Shown here piece by piece: positions 43,025 to 51,603 of a stretch of 64,000 nucleotides of DNA; within the stretch, counting starts at the first letter, position 1; each line of letters starts with the position of its first letter. Both the position numbers and the translations under genes were made by a program. The notes below the pieces were generated by a model. That model had not been told where the DNA came from, searched no databases, and worked only from the letters and a program-made list of their open reading frames with translations. Where the stretch lies: NCBI GenBank assembly GCA_965220055.1, contig CBDCPE010000004.1, positions 1-64,000 on the forward strand, written 5' to 3'. Source of the stretch: Bin87 sp965220055 (lineage in GTDB: Bacteria; Chloroflexota; Dehalococcoidia; Lucifugimonadales; UBA3495).

Positions 43025-45448
43025 CTACCGCAACTGCACCACCGTTACGCCGCCGGCGTTGCCGCCCTCTCCTGGCTCGGTGGCGGCTACCAGGGGATGG
43101 CCGGACAGGTATTCCCGTATGGCCCGGCGCAGCGCGCCCGTACCCTTGCCGTGCACGATCTTGAGCGACGACATCCCCTCCAGCGCGGCATCGTCTAGCA
43201 ACGAATCTATCACGTTCAGCGCCTCATCGACGCGGTAGCCGTGGAGGTTGACCTCGGGGCTCAGCGTGCGTTTGCTTTCGGGCCGTCGGTAGACCACGCC
43301 GGCCTGCTCCGCCGCCGGATGGATCCGCTCCGCCGGACGGTCGAGCTGATAGACCGGCAGGCGGGCGCGCATGCTGCCGATCAGCACCTCGACTTCCTGC
43401 TGCTGGTCGGGCGGGGTCACCACTTCCACCGGACGGGACACCCCACGGATGTACACCAGGTCGCCGGTGCGAAGATCGTGGTACCAGGGCGGCCGTTCCA
43501 CCGGAATCGGAGCCCAATCGGGGGACACCACCTCCCGCTGCGCCTCCGCCAGCCGCTCCCGTTCGGCGCGCAGATCCACATCGCGTGCCGGGGCGTCGAC
43601 GCCGACGGATGAACGTTCCAGGGACCGCTCGGCGCGGCGGATCCGGCCGGACAAGTCGCCGATCTGCTCAGCGAGCTCGCGGCGGGCATCCTCCACCAGC
43701 TGGGCCTTGGTGTCCTCTACGGTCTCCAGCTCGCGGGCGATCTCCTGCTCCCGGGCGCGGGCGCCGTTCAGGGCCTGCTCCGCCTGCTGGCGCAGCTCCG
43801 ATACGGTGAGCCGCTCGTCCTGGAGTTCCTGGAGCAGTTGGTCGGTGCGAACGTGGCCCGGTTCCAGGTGGGCCTGGGCGCCGGTGATGACCGCATCCGG
43901 CAGGCCCAACCGGGCGGCTATGGTCAGGGCGTAGCTGCGGCCTGGGATGCCGTGGGTGAGCCGGTAGGTTGGTTCCAGCGTTCGCGGGTTCAGGTCCACG
44001 CTGGCGTTGACCATCCCCGTCTCCTCCTGGGCCAACCGCGCCACGTTGCGGTGGTGGGTGGTGGCCACCACCATGGCTCCCCGGTCGCGCAAGTGAGACA
44101 GCAGGGCGATCGCCAATGCCGACCCTTCTTCAGGATCGGTTGCCGAACCCAGCTCGTCGATCAATATCAGGGAATGGTCGGTGGCAACGTCCATGATTCG
44201 TTGCAGGTTGCGGATATGGCTACTGAAGGTGGACAGCGACTCGAAGATGCTCTGCTGGTCACCGATGTCGGCGTACACCCCGTCCATCAGCGGCATCACG
44301 GCGTCGTCAGCCGGCACCTGGAGGCCGGCATGGGCCATCATGGCCAGCAGGCCCACGGTTTTCAGGGCGACGGTCTTGCCGCCCGCGTTGGGGCCGGTGA
44401 TGACCAGCACGGGCTCACGCGCCGCGATGGAGATGGTGGTGGGCACAACCTCGCCGGTCAGCAGGGGATGGCGCGCGCCCGTGATCTCCATGCGACGCGG
44501 CTCGTTGCGTTGCAGCAGCGTGGGGGGCACGGCCCGCAGCGACGCCGCGTAGCGCCCCTTGGCCGCGGCCAGGTCCAGCCGCGCCAGCAGGGACAGCATG
44601 AGGGTTATATCGTCCGAGTAGCGGCCCACCATTTCCGACAACTGGCGCAGCACGCGCTCCTCCTCGCGTCGCTCGGCGAGGCGGGTCTCGCGCCAGCGGT
44701 TGCCCAGGTCGATGGCCGGCATGGGTTCGATGAACACGGTGGCCCCGCTATCGGAAACGTCGTGGACGATTCCGGGAGCCTGGCCCTTGAACTCGGTTTT
44801 GATGAGCAGGACCATGCGGCCGTTGCGCTCGGTGACGATGTCCTCCTGGGTAACGCCGGACCGCTGGTGCCGGCGCAGCGAACGCTGCATCACGTCGTTG
44901 AGAGAAGACCAGGCGTTGCGGGATTCCCGGCGGAGACGCCCCAACTCCGGTGAGGCATCATCGAGCACTTCGCCGGCGGGACCGATGGCGCGGTTGACAG
45001 CGCTCTCAAAATCGGGCAATTCGGGCAGGTTCTGCGCGATGGCTGCCAGCACGGGGAGATCATCGCGGCGGGCCAGGGAACCGTGGTTCCAGCGGGCGGC
45101 CGCGGCCAGCGCGGCCACGAAGCGGAGCTCCTCGCCGCGCAGAACGCCGCCCAATACCGCGCGCTGGACCGCCGGCCGGAGATCCTCCTCCGGGCCGAGT
45201 TCCAGGGCGCCCGTGGTATCCATCAGGCGGCGGGCTTCGGCGGTTTCCTGCTGCCGCACGGCAACGTCGCGCGGGTCCGACGCTGGCGCGAGTTCGGCGG
45301 CGGCCTCGCCGCCCAAGGCGGTGCGGGTGGTTTCCGCCAGGCGCAGACGGATCTGATCGAATTCCAAAAGCCCGATGGCGCGCTGAAACCCCACCTCGGG
45401 CTGAAACCCCACCTGGGGTGGAATGGATTGATCCTCCGCCAATGTCAT
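43025..45448 (-). CDS. mutS2: MutS2 family ATPase with Smr domain
   Basis: 807 residues. N-terminal clamp region, then the ATPase: ITGPNAGGKTVALKTVGLLAMMAHAGL (Walker A), DIGDQQSIFESLSTFSSH, LILIDELGSATDPEEGSALA (Walker B), and VVATTHHRNVARLAQ. A long coiled coil follows, then a KOW-like segment RTGDLVYIRGV and a C-terminal Smr nuclease-like domain (NLHGYRVDEALNVI, VHGKGTGALRRAIREYL). In Bacillus subtilis MutS2 acts on collided ribosomes. The gene starts 35 bp after the stop of a VLRF1-like release factor gene on the same strand, supporting a ribosome-rescue role over mismatch repair. Confidence 0.93.
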   Translation of the reverse strand: MTLAEDQSIPPQVGFQPEVGFQRAIGLLEFDQIRLRLAETTRTALGGEAAAELAPASDPRDVAVRQQETAEARRLMDTTGALELGPEEDLRPAVQRAVLGGVLRGEELRFVAALAAAARWNHGSLARRDDLPVLAAIAQNLPELPDFESAVNRAIGPAGEVLDDASPELGRLRRESRNAWSSLNDVMQRSLRRHQRSGVTQEDIVTERNGRMVLLIKTEFKGQAPGIVHDVSDSGATVFIEPMPAIDLGNRWRETRLAERREEERVLRQLSEMVGRYSDDITLMLSLLARLDLAAAKGRYAASLRAVPPTLLQRNEPRRMEITGARHPLLTGEVVPTTISIAAREPVLVITGPNAGGKTVALKTVGLLAMMAHAGLQVPADDAVMPLMDGVYADIGDQQSIFESLSTFSSHIRNLQRIMDVATDHSLILIDELGSATDPEEGSALAIALLSHLRDRGAMVVATTHHRNVARLAQEETGMVNASVDLNPRTLEPTYRLTHGIPGRSYALTIAARLGLPDAVITGAQAHLEPGHVRTDQLLQELQDERLTVSELRQQAEQALNGARAREQEIARELETVEDTKAQLVEDARRELAEQIGDLSGRIRRAERSLERSSVGVDAPARDVDLRAERERLAEAQREVVSPDWAPIPVERPPWYHDLRTGDLVYIRGVSRPVEVVTPPDQQQEVEVLIGSMRARLPVYQLDRPAERIHPAAEQAGVVYRRPESKRTLSPEVNLHGYRVDEALNVIDSLLDDAALEGMSSLKIVHGKGTGALRRAIREYLSGHPLVAATEPGEGGNAGGVTVVQLR

Positions 45449-45483
45449 GGCGGAATTATAGCACCGCCGGTGCGATTACCTCG

Positions 45484-46281
45484 CTATTCGGGCCAGTTCA
45501 GGGGGTACAGTCGGCACTGGTAGAGCATGGCGCCAACTTCGTCCAGGGCAGCGCGATTGGGCTCACGGACGTCCAGACGGCGCTCCAGCGTTATCTGGGT
45601 CAGGCGGGACAACATCGGGCATTCCCGGAGAAAGCCATTGACCGTCGCGGCTTCGCCTCCCAGGGCGACGTAGTCGAAACGGTGCATCCAGGGCCGCCAT
45701 TGCGTCTCCAGCACGCCGGATGCCTCCGCGTACAGACGGTGGATCTGGTTTTCCCGGACGCGCTGGAACCTGCGCTGCGAGGTGCCTCCGGCGTGATGCT
45801 TGCCCTTCACGTAGCGGGTATCGGTCTTGGATACGGCCAACTTCCGGCCCTCGTAGACGGCGATGGCGTAGCGGCCCAGACGCACCAGGGCGACGCCGAT
45901 GGTCAACTGCGCGGACAGCATGGTGCGCAAGGGCCAGTCATAGATCATGTCCCCGGCCCACATGGAATTCAGCGGGAACGGGGGAAGAACGGCCAAGCCG
46001 GCGTTACCAATGCGAAACGCGACAACGCCGGTGGGAGAGCGCAGGACATGGCTACCCGCCGCCTCTAGGGTTGTGATCCAGGAGCCCGGCTTCCTATCGC
46101 GGGACAGGGTAGACATGGCGGAGTTATCGCCTGCCGCCTCGCCGGGAAAGTAGAGCGTTGCCGAGAGGCCGGCGGTTTCCGACCGGGCGCGAAGTTCAGT
46201 CAGCACAGTGTCCATGCGCTGTACCGACACCGTCTGTCCAGCACGAATATTGAGGTCGGATAAGACACTCTCGCCGCCCAT
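45484..46281 (-). CDS. VLRF1/Vms1-like peptidyl-tRNA hydrolase (release factor fold)
   Basis: 265 residues. The eRF1-type catalytic fold of the bacterial VLRF1 group: VRLGRYAIAVYEGRKLAVSKTDTRYVKGKHHAGGTSQRRFQRVRENQIHRL contains the hallmark K-H-H-x-G-G-x-S-Q-R-R-F-x-R-x-R. The glutamine is the residue corresponding to the catalytic one in Vms1/ANKZF1. Such proteins cut nascent chains from tRNA on split or stalled ribosomes. It is immediately upstream of mutS2 on the same strand. No N-terminal zinc finger is present, unlike yeast Vms1. Confidence 0.8.
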   Translation of the reverse strand: MGGESVLSDLNIRAGQTVSVQRMDTVLTELRARSETAGLSATLYFPGEAAGDNSAMSTLSRDRKPGSWITTLEAAGSHVLRSPTGVVAFRIGNAGLAVLPPFPLNSMWAGDMIYDWPLRTMLSAQLTIGVALVRLGRYAIAVYEGRKLAVSKTDTRYVKGKHHAGGTSQRRFQRVRENQIHRLYAEASGVLETQWRPWMHRFDYVALGGEAATVNGFLRECPMLSRLTQITLERRLDVREPNRAALDEVGAMLYQCRLYPLNWPE

Positions 46282-46377
46282 GGTTCATGATAACCGATTG
46301 GGACACCGAAACGGGCGGAGGGATGTGCAATAATGCGACGCCGACGATAATGCACAGAACATTGAAGGGGATTTGCA

Positions 46378-47535
46378 ATGGTTTCCCACGACATGCCCGC
46401 CGATGCCAACTCAGAGGCCTTGTCCGCACACGAGCGTCAACAGCGGACACTGCGAAGACTGGATGAAGGGCATGTCGCGCTGCTGGAAGCACTGGACGGC
46501 GTGGGACAGGCGGAAGCGTTCCTGGGATCGCGCTGGTCGGTTTGGGAGGTGATGCAGCACCTGCTCACGGAGATCTTCGTGGAAGCATTGGAGCAGATAG
46601 CGTCGGGCGAGCGGCAGATGTTGCCAGCCTTCGACGCTCGTACCGATCGCATCGCGGCCGACGTGGCCAAACTGGAGGCCAACTACCAGCGGTTTCGCAG
46701 ACTGATAGCAGGATTGACCGAAGAGCAACTGGACCTGCCGGCCACCCCACACAACCCGGAGAACGACTATCCCGCATTGTCCCTGCTGGACCTGATCGAA
46801 CGGGTCTCAGGGCACGAGGGCAACCACGCCCGGCAGGTGGTGGAAACACGAAAATACGTAGCGGCGTTCCGGTCTGCTGAACGGGCAGCAACGGTGGCCG
46901 GACTGGGCACAGGAAATCGGGAAGCCGTGCCGACGGCAACACGGGAGTTGATGTCCAACGCCGATTATGTCATTGGGTCGGAGGCGGCGTTGGCGGTCGC
47001 CCATCCGTGGATACGCTCGGTGGCGCTGGAACTACGCTCGGACAATCGGGAGGAGCTGGTCAACCGGCTAGTTCGCGATATCAGGGCTGGCCTTTGGTCG
47101 ATGGTGGTGACGTTGGGGGATCCAGCGGAATCCGCACCCGGTTTGCTTAGCCAATTGGAGCAGGCGGTAGGCACGGTTTCGACCGTCGCGGCGGCCGGAT
47201 TTTACAGGCAGGCGCTGGAGCAGGCGGCCATATCGCCGCTGACAGCGCTGTGCGCGTCGGTGGAGCAGCTAAAGCGGGCAACACCCGTGCCGGAAGGCGG
47301 GCGGGCGGTGGTCATATTGGGCGCAGACGGAGCGGGGACGTGGCGGGATGCAGCGGTGGCGCTGGCAAAATCGGGCGACTGGTCAAGCGCGCCGGTTAGG
47401 CTGGTCATAGGGCTAGCGGGGCAACCTTCCGTAACCACGACGTCACTACGGAACATGGCGGAAACCACCGCAGGGGAGGTCGCGGCGGCGGCGGACTCAG
47501 CCTTGATACTAGTGGATCCGGGAGCACCCGCCTGA
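46378..47535 (+). CDS. DinB-like domain fused to methylase-like domain
   Basis: 385 residues. The first 165 residues form a DinB-type four-helix bundle: SRWSVWEVMQHLLTEIFVE and later RVSGHEGNHARQVVETRKY provide the metal-binding His residues. The rest (from about 180) has SNADYVIGSEAALAVAHPWI, REELVNRLVRDIRAGLWSMVVTLGDP and a C-terminal strand-helix pattern, which looks like the tetrapyrrole (porphyrin/corrin) methylase fold, including the LGDP motif. The glycine-rich first motif is weak. A fusion of these two domains is unusual; the role is unknown. It is divergent from the VLRF1-mutS2 operon. Confidence 0.6.
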   Translation: MVSHDMPADANSEALSAHERQQRTLRRLDEGHVALLEALDGVGQAEAFLGSRWSVWEVMQHLLTEIFVEALEQIASGERQMLPAFDARTDRIAADVAKLEANYQRFRRLIAGLTEEQLDLPATPHNPENDYPALSLLDLIERVSGHEGNHARQVVETRKYVAAFRSAERAATVAGLGTGNREAVPTATRELMSNADYVIGSEAALAVAHPWIRSVALELRSDNREELVNRLVRDIRAGLWSMVVTLGDPAESAPGLLSQLEQAVGTVSTVAAAGFYRQALEQAAISPLTALCASVEQLKRATPVPEGGRAVVILGADGAGTWRDAAVALAKSGDWSSAPVRLVIGLAGQPSVTTTSLRNMAETTAGEVAAAADSALILVDPGAPA

Positions 47536-47630
47536 CGCCTTCGCACGCCAGTGCGGAGAGAAGGCTGCTTTCGCAGGGGAGGAGTTGCCGTGTACGCCCC
47601 ACGCTCCGGTTCGGTCGGCGGTGGCGGATG

Positions 47631-47770
47631 ATTCGACAAGCTCAGGGTGAGCGAGCGATCTGACGCGTACCCAGTTTGTCATTGAGATGAGCGCGGCGAC
47701 GCGGCAATCTCATTGGGGCAAAAGCCGTCGATCCGGCTACGAGATTGCCTCGCTTCGCTCGCAATGACAA
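47631..47770. repeat. Composite interspersed repeats in 47.5-48.0 kb spacer
   Basis: TTCGACAAGCTCAGGGTGAGCG (first repeat type) at about 47631; then a GTCATTGAGATGAGCG...CGGCAATCTC copy at 47678-47712 and an inverted copy, GAGATTGCCTCGCTTCG with GCTCGCAATGAC, ending at 47768. The rest of the 510-bp gene-free spacer holds no supported gene. Confidence 0.7.
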
Positions 47771-48006
47771 AGGAAAGGGCACTCGCGATGACAGTTCTCG
47801 AGAACGTGGGTACGCGTGAGGCGAGCGATGGGTTGTCGCGCTTTGCTCGGTTCCACGCGCTCACCGTGAGCCCATCATTCGAACAGCCCGGGATGCACAT
47901 GACGCGGCAGTCGCACGCCGCGCGCCCGGCGATGGCGATTGATAATAGCCGACCCGTACGAAGGAATGCGGCGGGTATAATAACGGGGCAGTACCGGACA
48001 TCAACC

Positions 48007-48028
48007 GGGTTCGCCATGCGGCGAACCC
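48007..48028 (+). promoter_or_regulatory. Leader hairpin before GarR-like gene
   Basis: GGGTTCGCC (48007-48015) and GGCGAACCC (48020-48028) with loop ATGC, 6 bp before the GGAGGA ribosome binding site of the next gene. A TATAAT lies at 47976-47981 without a clear -35. It could modulate translation or just be a transcript feature. Confidence 0.45.
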
Positions 48029-48045
48029 AGGACGGAGGAAGAGCA

Positions 48046-48942
48046 ATGGCAGAGCGGATTGGATTCGTTGGGTTGGGTATCATGGGCAAGCCGATGGCGC
48101 GGAACCTGATGGCGGCGGGCTACGAACTGACCGTGTACGACATCGTTGGTGAGCCAATTGAAGAGCTGGCCACCGAAGGAGCGACCGCGGCATCCTCACC
48201 GGCGGGCGCGGCGGCGGGCAGCGCCAAGACCATCACGATGCTACCGGACTCGGCCGACTCCGAGCGGGCGATCCTGGGGCCGGAAGGAGTGCTGGAAAGT
48301 GCGGAGCCCGGATCGGTGATCATCGACATGAGCAGCATCGCGCCTTCGATGTCGCAGAAGATCGGGGCGGCGTGCGCCGACAAGGGCGTAGATTTCCTGG
48401 ATGCGCCGGTAAGCGGCGGCGAGCCGGGAGCCATCGCGGGGACGCTGGCCGTTATGGTTGGCGGCGGTCAGGCGGTGTTCGACAAGTGCGAGGCGATGCT
48501 GCAGGTTATGGGCGGCAACGTGGTGCTCACGGGCGACGTGGGAGCCGGCAACATCACGAAACTGGCGAACCAGATCATCGTGGCGGCGAACATCGAGGCG
48601 CTGAGCGAGGCGATGGTGCTGTCGCAGAAGGCAGGCGTGGACCCGGAGCGGGTGTTCAACGCCATACGGGGCGGCCTGGCCGGCAGCGCGGTGATGGAGG
48701 CCAAGGGGCCGATGATGCTGGACCGAAACTTCCGCGCGGGTTTCCGCATCCGCCTGCACCAGAAGGACCTGCGCAACGTGCTGCAGACGGCCACCGAGCT
48801 AAACGTGCCGCTGCCGGTGACGGCGCTGGTGCAGCAGATGCTGGGATCACTGGTGAACGACGGGGAGCAGGATGCCGACCACTCAGCCATTCTGCACTTC
48901 ATCGAGAAGATGGCGGACGTGGAAGTGAAACGGGGCGGCTAA
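48046..48942 (+). CDS. 2-hydroxy-3-oxopropionate reductase-like (beta-hydroxyacid dehydrogenase)
   Basis: 298 residues from ATG 48046, preceded by GGAGGA; the long upstream extension of the frame is not supported. Family hallmarks: IGFVGLGIMGKPMARNLMAAGY (NAD(P) binding), FLDAPVSGGEPGAIAGTLAVMVGG (substrate loop), GNITKLANQIIVAANIEALSEAM with the catalytic Lys, and FRIRLHQKDLRNVL. Closest in look to tartronate semialdehyde reductase GarR; 3-hydroxyisobutyrate dehydrogenase is the alternative. A bidirectional terminator follows. Confidence 0.85.
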   Translation: MAERIGFVGLGIMGKPMARNLMAAGYELTVYDIVGEPIEELATEGATAASSPAGAAAGSAKTITMLPDSADSERAILGPEGVLESAEPGSVIIDMSSIAPSMSQKIGAACADKGVDFLDAPVSGGEPGAIAGTLAVMVGGGQAVFDKCEAMLQVMGGNVVLTGDVGAGNITKLANQIIVAANIEALSEAMVLSQKAGVDPERVFNAIRGGLAGSAVMEAKGPMMLDRNFRAGFRIRLHQKDLRNVLQTATELNVPLPVTALVQQMLGSLVNDGEQDADHSAILHFIEKMADVEVKRGG

Positions 48943-48965
48943 CGCACCGAACCCGCGAGAAAACA

Positions 48966-48993
48966 AAAGGGGCGGACGATGGTCCGCCCCTTT
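48966..48993. terminator. Bidirectional terminator between garR-like and enoyl-CoA hydratase genes
   Basis: AAAGGGGCGGAC (48966-48977) and GTCCGCCCCTTT (48982-48993), loop GATG: a 12-bp perfect stem flanked by A and T tracts (plus side TTTGCTTTATT). It lies between two convergent genes. Confidence 0.8.
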
Positions 48994-48996
48994 GCT

Positions 48997-49812
48997 TTAT
49001 TCGAAGCGGGCGCGGCTCCACTCCAGAGCGGCGCGGAGTCCCTGCTCGGCGCGGATACGAGAGAACTCGGCATGCTCTGGGGTGTCAGCAGTGTCGAACT
49101 GGGTCATGAGCTCGAGGTTGTGGTCGAGGGCGGAGAGGAAACCGGCCGACTCGAGGACCCGGTTGATAGAGATCTTGGTGGTCTTGATGCCGATGGCAGA
49201 GATGTTCCGCATCTTGCGGGCAATGCGCTCGCACTCGGCGATGAGGTCGTCGTGGGGGACGACGCGGTTGACCAGGCCGATGCGGGCGGCTTCGTGGGCG
49301 TCAACTGTATCGCCGGTCAGCATCATCTCTTTGGCCAAGGCGAGGTTGACCGAATAAGGGGTAATCAGGAAGGGGGCTCCGTAGCCAAGGCGGATTTCGG
49401 GCTCACCGATGATGGCGCGATCGGACGCGATCTTGACGTCGCAGACCTGGAGCAGCTCGCTGGCGCCGCCCAGGGCGTAACCGTTGACGGCGGCGATCAC
49501 GGGCTTGCTGAGGTTCCAGACCATCAGGAAGGTCTCGATGTTGTACTTGAGGCGGGAGCGGCGACCGTCAACCGAAAGGGGTTCGCCGTCGGGGCCGCCG
49601 GCCTCGGTCTCGATGTCAAAACCGGCGGAGAAGGCGCGGCCAGCGCCGGTCAGGATGACCACACGGACATCCGGGTTGGCCTCGATGCCTTCCAGCGCCT
49701 CGCGGAACTCGGCCATCAGGGTTGGGCTGAGGGCGTTGAGCTTGTCGGGACGGTTGAGGGTCAGGTACCCGATGCCGTCCTGCTCGTCGTAGAGCAGCGT
49801 TTCAAATGGCAT
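48997..49812 (-). CDS. Enoyl-CoA hydratase/isomerase family protein
   Basis: 271 residues, crotonase fold. GIGYLTLNRPDKLNALSPTLMAEF, VVILTGAGRAFSAGFDIE and VIAAVNGYALGGASELLQVCD form the CoA site and oxyanion hole (FSAGFDI and NGYALGG); EPEIRLGYGAP carries the acidic residue and HEAARIGLVNRVV is typical. It would hydrate or isomerise acyl-CoA substrates. It is the last gene of a minus-strand cluster with a cyclophilin and an RraA-like gene; the link between their functions is not clear. Confidence 0.9.
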   Translation of the reverse strand: MPFETLLYDEQDGIGYLTLNRPDKLNALSPTLMAEFREALEGIEANPDVRVVILTGAGRAFSAGFDIETEAGGPDGEPLSVDGRRSRLKYNIETFLMVWNLSKPVIAAVNGYALGGASELLQVCDVKIASDRAIIGEPEIRLGYGAPFLITPYSVNLALAKEMMLTGDTVDAHEAARIGLVNRVVPHDDLIAECERIARKMRNISAIGIKTTKISINRVLESAGFLSALDHNLELMTQFDTADTPEHAEFSRIRAEQGLRAALEWSRARFE

Positions 49813-49886
49813 AACGCGCTCCTCGCCGGCGCTGGATCATGGCGCCGTGGGCACTGATCATCTTTGGCGCAATGTCCAACGGAAAG

Positions 49887-50645
49887 TTACGGGCCGATGA
49901 TCTCCACCGACTGGATGACCACGGGGTTGACGGGGGACGAGTCTTCACCGCCGGGCTGGGTGGGCGCCGTGGCGATGGCGTCGATGGTCTCGATGCCGGA
50001 GACAGCATGTCCGAAAATGGTGTAGTTCGGCGGCAGCGGATAGTCGTCATGCATGAGGAAGAACTGGCTGCCGTTGGTATTGGGACCCGCGTTGGCCATG
50101 GCCATCACGCCCCGAGAATAGGGGCGCTGAACCGACTCGTCGGCGAAGGTATAGCCGGGGCCGCCGGTACCCGTGCCAGTGGGGTCGCCGCCCTGGATCA
50201 TGAATCCCGGTATGGTGCGGTGGAAGATGACGTTGTCGTAGAAGCCCTCGCGGGCCAAGAATACGAAATTGTTGACGGTGTTCGGCGCGTCGGAGATCAA
50301 CAAATCGACAGTGATGGAGCCGGCCGTGGTGTTGATCACGGCGGCGTACGACACTCCCGGGTCGATCATCAGGGCCGGGGGAGCGGACCACTGCTTGATG
50401 GAACGGCCACCGGAAACCAAGACGGCGGGGGTGGGCGCCGGCGCTACGCCGGACGCTGCTTCGGAGGCAGAAGTCGCCGCGGGCCTCGGCATAGCGGCGG
50501 CAGGATCAGCCGGGGCCGTGTTGGGCGCCGCTTCGGGTTCGGGCTGGCCCAGGGTAGGCGGAGTGATGAGGTTGCAAGCCGCGAAGCTCAGGAGAGCGAC
50601 GCCGGCGAGCAGCAGCACGGGGAGGATTTTGGTTGGAGTTATCAT
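49887..50645 (-). CDS. Cyclophilin-type peptidyl-prolyl isomerase, lipoprotein
   Basis: 252 residues. Signal peptide ending LSFAACN (lipobox AAC), then a Pro/Ala linker. The cyclophilin domain follows: AVINTTAGSITVDLLISDAP, NFVFLAREGFYDNVIFHRTIPGFMIQGGDPTGTGTGGPGYTF and GVMAMANAGPNTNGSQFFLMH, with the catalytic Arg in FHRTIPGF and the QFF core. It acts on proline bonds of exported proteins at the cell surface. It is 10 bp after the RraA-like gene. Confidence 0.92.
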   Translation of the reverse strand: MITPTKILPVLLLAGVALLSFAACNLITPPTLGQPEPEAAPNTAPADPAAAMPRPAATSASEAASGVAPAPTPAVLVSGGRSIKQWSAPPALMIDPGVSYAAVINTTAGSITVDLLISDAPNTVNNFVFLAREGFYDNVIFHRTIPGFMIQGGDPTGTGTGGPGYTFADESVQRPYSRGVMAMANAGPNTNGSQFFLMHDDYPLPPNYTIFGHAVSGIETIDAIATAPTQPGGEDSSPVNPVVIQSVEIIGP

Positions 50646-50654
50646 GGCACCAGG

Positions 50655-51341
50655 TCAGTAGGGACGTGTGATCTTGGCCACCTCTTTCAGGGCGTCCAGC
50701 GAAAAATCAGGGGACTGGCAGAGGCCGATGGTCTTCTGCTCGTAATCAGCGATGGTGCTGACCATATCGGGGATACGGTCGGCGAGCTCGAAGGGGATGT
50801 TGGTGACGCCGTGCTTGTCGCCGTGGAGGAGATCACCGGTCTGGACGGTGAGGCCGCCCACTTCGATGGGAATTCCCATGTCCACCATGTGGACGTAGGC
50901 GTGGGAGACGGAGACTTCTTTGGCGAAGAACTGGAACCCGAGGGCGCGGACTTCATCCAGATCGCGGACGGTGCCATCGGTGGCGACGGCGACGGCACCC
51001 AGGGCCCGGTGGATGTTGGACTGGACTTCGCCCCAGTAGGCGCCCATGGGCGGGTTATCGATGTCGTGGAGGACGATGAACCGGGGTTCGGGGACGGAGA
51101 CGATGAGGTCCCACCAGTCCTCGCGGGCAACGCTGCGACCCTCGGGACGATTGGCGGAGATGACGCCGGTGACGGCGTAGCCGACCAGGGGTGGGAAGTC
51201 CTGAAAAACCGTCTTGATCTCCGGCAGCATGAAGCCAGTGTTCTTAGGGCGGAAGTCGAACCCCTCGATGGCGTTGCAAATGCTGGGGGAGTCGATTTTG
51301 GACAAGGCCTGCAGGGTGGCATCGCTTACGATCCGGTACAA
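50655..51341 (-). CDS. RraA/HMG aldolase-like family protein
   Basis: About 228 residues from TTG 51341 (LYRIVSDATLQALSKID), with GGAGGT 5 bases upstream; the longer in-frame extension to 51458 is unsupported. Family features: GYAVTGVISANRP, ALGAVAVATDGTVRDLDEVRALGFQFFAKEVSVSHAYVHMVDMGIPIEVGGLTVQTGDLLHGDKHGVTNIP. In this order they match RraA and 4-hydroxy-4-methyl-2-oxoglutarate aldolase. The RraA-type site is the GTVRD(L) plus GD(L)(L)HGD motif. Whether it is an aldolase or a RNase E regulator cannot be told; no RNase E is seen. Confidence 0.85.
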   Translation of the reverse strand: MYRIVSDATLQALSKIDSPSICNAIEGFDFRPKNTGFMLPEIKTVFQDFPPLVGYAVTGVISANRPEGRSVAREDWWDLIVSVPEPRFIVLHDIDNPPMGAYWGEVQSNIHRALGAVAVATDGTVRDLDEVRALGFQFFAKEVSVSHAYVHMVDMGIPIEVGGLTVQTGDLLHGDKHGVTNIPFELADRIPDMVSTIADYEQKTIGLCQSPDFSLDALKEVAKITRPY

Positions 51342-51436
51342 AGCGGGACCTCCGGAGATGACTGACACTATGCGCGCCGGCCCACCGCCGGCGCACTCAC
51401 AGGATACCACAATTGGCGGGGCGCTGTGGTGACGGG

Positions 51437-51540
51437 CGCGGTTCGACGGGCTCGCCATGATCCTTCGACAGGCGCAGGATGAGCGGGGTGTGTTGGGGCG
51501 ACGAGATTGCCGCGACGCTACGCTCCTCGCAATAACAGTT
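51437..51540. repeat. Composite interspersed repeats
   Basis: GTTCGACGGGCTCGCCATG and CTTCGACAGGCGCAGGATGAG (first type), then GAGATTGCCGCGACG with CTCCTCGCAATAACAG (GTCATTGCGAG type, inverted) ending near 51540. Confidence 0.65.
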
Positions 51541-51603
51541 GGGACCGGATAGCCGGGTCACGCAGCTCCGCGCAATGTCGAAATACGGGGCGGTAGTGCG
51601 GGT

